64,000 bases of DNA from Prostheceraeus crozeri (Eukaryota; Platyhelminthes; Polycladida; Euryleptidae): assembly GCA_907163375.1 (NCBI GenBank), contig CAJQUW010009297.1:1-64000 (forward strand), read 5' to 3'. Both the position numbers and the translations under genes were made by a program. Positions 56,189-64,000 of this stretch are shown piece after piece. The notes under the pieces are model-generated. The model did no database searches. It saw only the letters and a list, made by a program, of their open reading frames with translations, and was not told the DNA's origin. Position 1 is the stretch's first letter; each line of letters begins with the position of its first letter.

Positions 56189-58560
56189 GAGTTGTCAACA
56201 TCTATGGCCTTATAGAAATCTGGGAAGAAATTGCTATTTTTATAAACACGTTTGGCTATTTTGCATTTAGTGATCGATAAAAGTGGATATCCCACGGATT
56301 ACAGGAAGTTCGGAATCTACGAGAATCAAAAGCTATGTATTCTCCATGAAATAATAGTGTGATAAAAGATATCTTTTTCACGATTTCATAGCATCTTCAA
56401 TAGAATCACTGCGCCGACCCTACCATAGACAAAGGATGTCTATGAAACATGTCTATGATTCCTATAACTCAGGAAAGCCATATGCCCACAAACCTAATTC
56501 GACAGAAAACCGGCCTACGCTAAATCCTACGGATTGAGAGTTGGAAATGCCTAACACATTCTAATGCTTCATAGACATCCCTGCCATAGACAAATGACTT
56601 ACATGTATCTCCAGGCATAGACGTCGCTATAGTGGCCACCAATATCTAGGACTCCATGCTCCAGGAAAGAGTGGAATAATAAAGGAGTAATACTCATCTG
56701 AAAAATACTTTTCATTTTGTATGGGAATGAAAAGATATCTCTTCAATGTAGACTGCCGGAAGGAAAAATCATATCAACTTTTCAGTCCCACGGGATCACA
56801 AGGCCAGCTTTTCCTCTCGCAATTAACTTTTCTTGTTTAAATCATTAGCTTGCGGGGCGAAAATGTTCGTTACATTTGTTTGAATATCCGTCCAAGCAGT
56901 ATTAATTACTATACTAATACTCATGATACGTTCATGGAAATTCAATGATTGGGGAAGCATTTAGAGTAGTTTTTTTAAAGAGAAAGTGTTCTATTGGGGT
57001 AATTTATTTATTAACACTGATGATGGTGGTCTTTTGAATATTGGAAATATCTTCAACAATTTTTTTTTGATTTTCAGTAGATCTGCATAATTCATAATGC
57101 ATAATTATGACATAATTTTATAAACAATGAAAATTTATATTAATTGAGCTAGCTTGCAAAACGAAGGGATTCGCATAGCATGCAGAACACGTAGTAGATG
57201 GACACATGAATGATGAATATGAATATTAAAATTCTTCGCACGCAAGAAAGTTGTCAGTCAGCTTGATTCACTGCATTTTGTGTGAAGTGTCCGGATTGTC
57301 TCATTTAATATTCCGTCTGAATGTTTCAAGAATTTCCTAATTGATGCTGTATGACTTAAAATACCGTAATGCAAACTTGCTTGTAGAAGAGTTTGTTGCA
57401 TGTCATAGTTTCACTCTAATTGGGTTTTTCGAACGAATAAGTACCAAACTGATTCAAGACTTTCTTTGTACCTAGAATGAATTGCAAAATGAAACTAACA
57501 CCAGAAATCATGACTTATTTTTAGAGAAAAAAGCCTGACAACTGCGGCATTAGTCATAGTGTCCACTGATTGATATAGAAATCTACATGAATTTCATCTT
57601 CATTGGACTAGAATAATTGTCGTTTGTGTTTCTTGAATGAATGGAACCAATATGATGTAAGAAAGAAATAATGACATCAAATTTGTGAGCATTGAAATTC
57701 ACGCAAGCTTTGTTATCTACAAAACATGCTTACAAGGCGCATTAGTCTCATATTTAAGATGTTCTAAGCCAAAAATACGATCAGAGAATTTCTTATTTAT
57801 CTACAAACCGAAGCGCAGTTTATAAGCCCGCATATTGTGTCGAGTTCGACACTTGTAGTCCTTTTATGATGCGGACATAGCAGCTCTGATGAGTATTTGG
57901 AACAGAAGTCGCTTCGATTCGCTGTAGCCCTACAGTTACACAGTGCACACGAACTGAACTATTTCTCTTCATCTATAAACGATGTTCGAATCATTAGAAC
58001 ACATGGCAGCTCTCATTCAATCTGCTTATCATGTCATCAGGTGATTATATGTCGAGGGACCTTCTCGAATGATCAGCCACGTTTGAATGAGACGTGGCAA
58101 GTAGCACATAAAGTTCATTTCGACAGTAAAGGAGTTGAAAGGTCCTTTCCACATGCGTCATCACAATCACGTTTCAGTTGACAACAAGCATTGTTGAAGG
58201 GTATAAATCTTTGATATGAAGACGATGAAACATTTCAGTTTTAGTTTCGCATAGATAACATCAGTCTGTGCAAACTGTCGTAGCAGATGATCAACGCGTG
58301 TGGACTACAAATCATCGAAATTAGTCGTGTAAAGTCTAGGCATTTCTAAAACCGAAGAAAATCATTGATATAACGGAAAGTTATTCTCATCATTTTCATC
58401 TTTCTCTATGTATCTCACAGATCCTCAATGTCTGTGACTTGGGTATACAAGCTGTGTTCAGCAGTAACAGAGGTCTAATCGTGGGTTTAATGCAGTTGAG
58501 TCGACAAACTAGACTAACCCGCGGGCCGCTGAATAAGTGGGCATCAAGTTTCAGAAAATG
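56189..58560. other. Intron 2 of the host gene, first part
   Basis: AT-rich, with no exon, repeat or RNA recognised. The open frame 57897-58181 has no splice context. Confidence 0.4.
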
Positions 58561-58566
58561 AGTTAG

Positions 58567-59284
58567 TCCGGCAGCTAGAGCGAGTTTCTACAGGGAATGA
58601 TACTTCACAGAATGATGTACACCCTGTGACTACTACGAACCTGCGCGTCTGCAGAGTTGTGCATGATTCCTCCTCTTGTGAGACACAATCGAAGAAAAGC
58701 ACATGAAAATCCAATAGGAAGCAGACTGAGGTTTTCGGTGAAAATGAGATTTTCTCTGTATTCTCTGATTAAGGAAGATGCAATAAATCTAATGCCATTC
58801 ATGTAATTTTTCACATGGAATGTCATCAGGTTATTTCTTATCGTGTTCATGCATCTTTGTCTATTAAGCTAAACACATTCAGATTTCGTGAGCATTCTAA
58901 TAGTCACAAGCACAAGTGTGTGTGTGTGGTCAATTTTCGCCACATTTAGCCACATTCTCGCATACATCATCGATCAGAAGTATAACAATGACATATGTGC
59001 ACATATAGGAAATGACCTGAAGACATTCCATGTGAAAAATATGGCTCTAGGCTTAGTTCTTTTCGCACAATCAATGAAGACATAGAAAATCTTCCATCAT
59101 GAAATCGTCAATCTGCTTCCCATTGGATTTAGAAGCATTTTCTTTGATCCTGTATGACAAGAGGAGCAACTGGATAGAACTCGGCACATGCAGAGATTCG
59201 TAGTAGTCATAGGGTGTACAGCATTCAGTGAAAGTCTCATTCTCGGCCTGGGTCCCTGCAGAAACTCGTTCTGACTGCCGGTCA
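58567..59284. mobile_element. Palindromic fold-back element, copy 2, in intron 2
   Basis: Arms at about 58567-58850 and 59005-59284 are inverted copies with more mismatches than in copy 1 (29149-29866). Outer ends read AGTCCGGCAGCTAGAGCGAG and, as complement, TGACCGGCAGTCAGAACGAG. Shared inner words include GTTTCTGCAGGGA, CACATGGAATGTC and CAGGTCATTTCC. It is non-coding, and its greater decay suggests an older insertion than copy 1. Confidence 0.82.
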
Positions 59285-60656
59285 AGAATAACATCAAAGT
59301 CTCATGGAATGAAAAGAGGCTGTTTTAAGATATAAATGATAGGAATATCATAAATAGATATTTTTGCAGCATTTTCCGACCAATGATGTCCACAGTGGAA
59401 CGGCTGTTTCCACCTTCAAGTGACAGAACGTTACTGCACGTTACTTTGAGGTCTTTCTTTTTTCTTGTCCGATGCAGTCAAGTGGGGCAATTTCTGACTA
59501 ACACTTTAGAAAGTCATACTCAGTCATCATGAAATGCTTTTTATGTAAATATGTCGCTCTTTCATCTGTTCCAGCATATCCTTTTCGAGTTGTTGAGTAT
59601 CTCAAGCTGATATTTTCAAGAAATTGTTTCATGTTTTCCTATCCTGAAAACTCATTTCTAATTTCTTGCGGTGCAGAAATATTATTTATGAAGCTTTAGA
59701 ATTATGACTGTCAGGCTTCTTTCTAACTTAGCTGTTGTTGATTAGCGCAGACAGCTGAAATTGATTGTTGATTCCTTCCTCTCTTTAGAATATCGCAGGT
59801 TTTAGAACATGATAACGTGGAGATTCCTGCAATTGTTTTTGTCATTCAAAGTGTTTTAGACACCAAAGGTGTATTTCTAAAAGACATTTCTGATGACCGA
59901 AATAATCTCAGAGACGCGCTAAAATATCTGCAAATTATGAGACTGTCCGTACTTATCCGACTTCTGAGGTCAATTCGGACAATCTTGAACGAAAAATGTT
60001 TATCATCCAGTAATTGAAAAATGTCGGCCGAATTCAAAAGAATGACATTAATTGTATTTTCATCTCCAGACAAATATGTTTGTATCAACTCAGACAGCTG
60101 CAAAGAAATCGGACAGAACACTCAAACATGACAGTTTCTAACTCATTTGTTACAGCTGTTACAGGCTGTAAGATATAAATAGCAGAAATAATATAAGTGG
60201 ATATTCCTACGACAGTTTCTGACTAAGGATCGCCACAGTGGAAGTGATTTCCATCTGATATAATCGTGCACCTTTCTGAAGCAGTATCTGACCAGCAGAG
60301 ATCGCTTACACTTCACACTAACGCCTCTAATTCTCAAAGAATGAATCCAATCTGCATGGAATTTTCCATGTTGATAAAGAATGCACTCATCTACCGGTAT
60401 GTGAAGTTTAGTGGCGATAGGTCGAGTTATATGATTTTATAGAGAAATTTGAAATCTTTGAGGATAGCTTCTAAGCACTGGAATTCAAGTTACATCTTTT
60501 GCGAGAAGAAACGAATCAAGGATATTATCTAATGTATAAGAGGAAAAATCGAAGCTTCTTTAGCACAAAATTATTCCTCTAGCGCCCTGACTTTGATTTT
60601 GTAGCGAAAACTGTCGCATTGATGCTGTCATAAATGCCTTTCTGTACTGATTTCAG
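59285..60656. other. Intron 2 of the host gene, second part
   Basis: No feature recognised up to the acceptor TACTGATTTCAG that ends at 60656. Short open frames overlap on both strands (59817-60121). Confidence 0.4.
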
Positions 60657-60902
60657 ATACAAAAGAAGAGGATTTGATGGCCAGTTTCCGGGGAAAGTAT
60701 TCCAAGTTGCTTTCGGAATTCAAACTGTTGAAAAAATCTCATACTGAAGCTCAATGGACATTGTCGACCTTGAGATCGGAGAATGAGTCGCTAGAGAGAA
60801 GAAACAAGCGCCTACGGACACAATTGAGTGATTTACACGCAAAGCTAAAAGTGCTCGAAGATAACAGCAAGAAGTTGGAAGATGAACTCCATGGTTTGAA
60901 AA
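60657..60902 (+). CDS. Host gene coiled-coil exon
   Basis: A 246-base exon between the acceptor TTTCAG (60651-60656) and the donor AAAA|GTAAGTTC (60903). It starts with two bases completing a codon and ends with one, so it is symmetric phase 1 like its neighbours. It encodes TKEEDLMASFRGKYSKLL, then KKSHTEAQWTLSTLRSENES, RRNKRLRTQLSDLHAKLKVL and EDNSKKLEDELHGLK. A heptad pattern with Leu/Ile at a and d positions runs through nearly the whole exon: a continuous coiled coil, probably for dimerisation. The protein would continue in exons beyond the window; none is visible in the 3 kb that follow. Combined with the main exon it gives ubiquitin-like folds followed by a coiled coil, an adaptor-like architecture. 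Confidence 0.8.
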
Positions 60903-60904
60903 GT

Positions 60905-61400
60905 AAGTTCAGAAGACGCTTCTGCATCTGTTGTTTTGGGTTAATGCGTGGGATAATAGGACTCCAGCTGTCATTTAGTTTGATATCATGCTATGCTGAT
61001 TATCTGTGCTTGGATGTATCAGGGAACCCCAGATGGCGACACTGCGCATGCCAAGGTCGTGACATGCAGAAATGTTATGTGGTCTACTTCTGAACGAAGA
61101 GTAGGCTAAAATTTTCAAGATTATCTTTCCTCTTCTACTTGTTATTTGACATTGTAAAAGTTGTGAAACAGAATCAATTCATCAGTTCAGGTCAGAATAT
61201 GAAGTGACCAGTTGCATTCGCTTACGTACTTGACTGTCCACATGATATTACAATCATTTTAAAGTTTGCAGAGTTGAGTAATGCTGGCCGTAGAAGTCTG
61301 AATCAATTTACATGCTCCAATCAGCTCAAAAATGGATTAACAGTGTGAATGATTAGAATGAAGAACAAACCTGCAATATGATATAATTATTTTCATGAAG
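60905..61400. other. Intron after the coiled-coil exon
   Basis: No feature recognised; the frame reads on past the donor to 61093 but loses coiled-coil character immediately. Confidence 0.4.
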
Positions 61401-61500
61401 ATTAAAAAGTCAACTTTTCAGAACAAGGAGCGATATCGCTGTCGAGGGAGCGCAGCGAACGATGCGATATCGCTCAGAATGCTGAAGTGGATTTTTTAAT
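61401..61500. mobile_element. 100-bp palindromic MITE-like element
   Basis: The left arm ATTAAAAAGTCAACTTTTCAG then GAGCGATATCGC, and the right arm GCGATATCGCTC then CTGAAGTGGATTTTTTAAT, are inverted copies over most of their length. The core GAGGGAGCGCAGCGAACGA is unpaired. There is no coding and no clear target duplication. Confidence 0.75.
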
Positions 61501-63180
61501 CAAATGAAGGTAATGTATTTCTATGCATGTATCTCCATCTGGAATATGTTAGATATCTTTGCATCATATTTGTCGGCCATACCATGACATAAAGAAGTCT
61601 ATATCCATGGACTAGGAATAGACATAGGCTACTAAACTTTGCAAAAGAAGACTTTAAATTTAAATTTGATCAGAATTATCCCGTAGTGTCCATTATTTGT
61701 TGCATTCTATTAATTAACCAAATAGTGACTTAAAATTGAAAAGAATCGCATAAATGATAATAAAGAAAATAACAGTAGTAAAAGATACAAAGATCGAAAG
61801 AGTGAGTTGTATCGAATATTGTCTGCTATCTGACAGGAAACCAAAATAGAGGTAATTTTGATAATTGTGTTAATTACAAATAGTTTACCAATTTGATACT
61901 TTTGATTCTTCATTAGGTTGATATGATTTAATCGAGAACATTGTAATGCTCCTACATTTCAAATGATAGATTTAGGCACCTGTATAACAATAACGAAATG
62001 CATGAAAGATGATTAACTAAAAAATCTTGAATATTTGGAGAGACCTAGAAGTAGAAAAATTATTCGATATTGAGAAATAAATAGAGAGTTTCAACATTAT
62101 TACATAAGTTTGCTAAATGATAGTACATTTAGTTTACTTAAATCAAATGGAAATGCGAAATAGGTCTAAAAACCAAAAATATATTTTATGTCTAAGCTCA
62201 AAACATCTTGACACTTGACGGGAGCTTTACTAACTATATTTATTTTTTGCTGTGTCTTATCTTTTAAAGCTGTGGAATACCCAATTAGACAAGTTTGACT
62301 TCATATTTTGTACCCATTGTGTCGTAGAAATGTCTCAATGTCAATCTGTATGCATGTACAATTGTACAAACATGATTGATTCACAGTTAAGGACACAAAG
62401 TTCATGCAAAATTCATTCTGGTATTATCAAAAGCAAAACATTCGGCTTGCAATTATGTTGACCTTATAAATATGCTAATTTAATGAATTAATTATAATAT
62501 GTAGCTACGTATATAGTAATGAATTATCATTTTATGACAAAGGTTAAAGTCAGACTCACTAATTAAACATAAGATTGTTGACTCTCTGCTTGCTTCTCAG
62601 GAGTCAAGTGAAAAGATGGACAATGAATCAAATTTAAATACTATATTCTGCTGATATTAACAAATGTTTGATCTGCTAGATTATGATCAATCAGGTCTGG
62701 ATCCTATCATATTAATGTCACTTAACAAACAAAAATGTGAAGATTTATTGAATTAAGAAAGATGAAATGAGATAAACAGCAGGAATCTAGTAAGGGCATT
62801 CGGGTTTCGGTCGCCATTCCTGAGCCATTAAACCCAACCAAACACGGTCTTTTAACGAGGCAAAACGTCTGAGTTTGTTGAGTTATAATATTGTTATGAA
62901 AACAAGCTCTTGAAGTAGGCTACAGCTACAATTCAAATTGTGAACTATGACATAGAACGCTAGGATAACATTGTGACATAGATTATGCATAAGTGGATTC
63001 TGGTGATGATATCTGCTGCTACAATCTAACACAACATGGAGATTGCACTGTCTAATTAATGATATGTTATCAAATATTGTAAGGCAAGTAGCAAAATCAA
63101 GCAAACGCTCACAAGGACAAAGTCCCGTCACTGTGAATGTCTCGTATTATTTATTCCTCACAATGTTGAGTGCGCGTCCT
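61501..63180. other. AT-rich stretch without recognised features
   Basis: No gene, repeat or RNA could be supported. Confidence 0.35.
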
Positions 63181-63189
63181 ACATATTAT

Positions 63190-64000
63190 TTACAAAATTA
63201 ACTTTTTACGTGCTTTCGATTTGGAAAAAAACGTCAATAATTTCGTCAAAATCTAAATTTTGTACGATATCATTTTCAATTGCCATCAGTGTTAAATGGC
63301 TAGCCGATGGGTGGACATCGCGGTCTTCTGTTTATTTTTAATTCTTCCAAGGCGGAACATGAGCGCTCCCCTGAGCAATTAGTCACTGACGGAGTAAGAG
63401 AAATGCGCACCTTGCTGCAACAATGCGGTATCGAAACTCAAAACTAGCTCTTTCAACTTGACTCAATCCACCACTATCGGGAAGCACAAATCGGGTTATC
63501 CACAACAAATCGGGAAAGTGAACAAATTCACTACCAGATCGCAGTCAAGAACTTCCGAATAGGCTTTCACCAGTCGCTTGGAACTCTCACATATTGACTC
63601 CGGAGTCAGTTCAAGGAATTCATGTAAGAATCGAAACAGAATGAGCACTTCAACATATGCGTCCAATCGTTTCTTGAGTGCATTAGCCATACTGTTGGTA
63701 ATTAACAAGTTGACACCCGTGCAGAATCCCCTTCGAACCTCCTGAGTTTTTGCTTGCACTTTCGGCTTACTTCTTCCTTATATTCAGAACATCCACTCAG
63801 CTCCTTTCCGTTCTCTTCAAAAAATTAAATTCATTGCACAATGTCAAAACATACTGGGCACAGCGATTCCAATAGAGCGACTGTGTTGTTGAGATCAAGA
63901 CAACTGCTCTGAAGAGCTGTATTGACACTGTTGAAATGACTGACAAGAGCAGCCATATCCGTCAGGAAACCGAATTCCAGTTTCAACATTTTCTTAGTTA
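63190..64000 (-). pseudogene. hAT transposase (ZMYM1/DUF4371-like), C-terminal part, broken, cut by window edge
   Basis: Reading from 64000 down: LKLEFGFLTDMAALVSHFN, then VNTALQSSCLDLNNTVALLE, then in the next pieces GKELSGCSEYKEEVSRKCKQ, ALKKRLDAYVEVLI, LELTPESICESSKRLVKAYS, and finally a decayed C-terminal dimerisation part (KTAMSTHRL, LMAIENDIVQNLDFDEIIDV, FSKSKARKK). This order matches the second half of the hAT-related proteins annotated as zinc finger MYM-type 1-like, in which an insertion between the second Asp and the Glu precedes the hAT dimerisation tail. At least three frame changes and several stops are present. The catalytic core and N-terminal finger would lie beyond the window. 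Confidence 0.75.

Overview
This is metazoan nuclear DNA, probably from an invertebrate. It is AT-rich and gene-poor, and it has spliced exons, many degraded transposons and a set of element types (copia with chromodomain-free pol, Ty3/gypsy, Penelope-like with GIY-YIG, several LINEs, hAT, Tc1/mariner, pogo-like, MULE with FLYWCH finger) that I associate with marine invertebrate genomes. I cannot name the species. All assignments come from reading the sequence and from memory of protein families; no search was run.

Layout. 1-6.1 kb: a Tc1-like remnant (about 0.65-1.08 kb), then a 4.6 kb hAT-like element (1503-6070) that carries broken LINE pieces and a fragment of another transposon protein. 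7.1-8.1 kb: a pogo/Tigger-like non-autonomous element with TA duplications. 10.15-11.43 kb: a nearly full-length but broken Tc1 transposon. 11.6-12.3 kb: the 3' end of a Penelope-like element. 14.4-16.3 kb: a hAT-like element with a perfect 8-bp target duplication and a LINE tail inside. 17.2-19.2 kb: an unclassified 2.0 kb element with short terminal inverted repeats and dispersed AGCGTCCGTTACG motifs. 19.3-27.5 kb: a fossil copia element, split by a complete MULE (19772-21720, 9-bp duplication) and by a second insertion. 29.1-29.9 kb: a large palindromic fold-back element.

30.1-41.5 kb is the most striking part: a LINE was interrupted by a small gypsy element, and a 2,628-bp segment spanning the gypsy 3' end, its 3' LTR and the LINE middle was then tandemly triplicated with almost no divergence between copies. 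Just beyond it (41521-41566) is a sequence with the core and helix I of a hammerhead ribozyme.

48.7-60.9 kb holds the one convincing host gene. It runs on the plus strand, and three phase-compatible exons encode a start peptide, a run of ubiquitin-like folds and a coiled coil. Its introns are filled with a hAT-like element, a LINE, a 92-bp minisatellite, a tRNA-like sequence and a second fold-back element. The window ends inside a broken hAT transposase (ZMYM1/DUF4371-like) on the minus strand. Apart from the host gene, nothing here is likely to work as a pathway; the window is mainly a record of nested insertion, and the order of several events can be read from the nesting.
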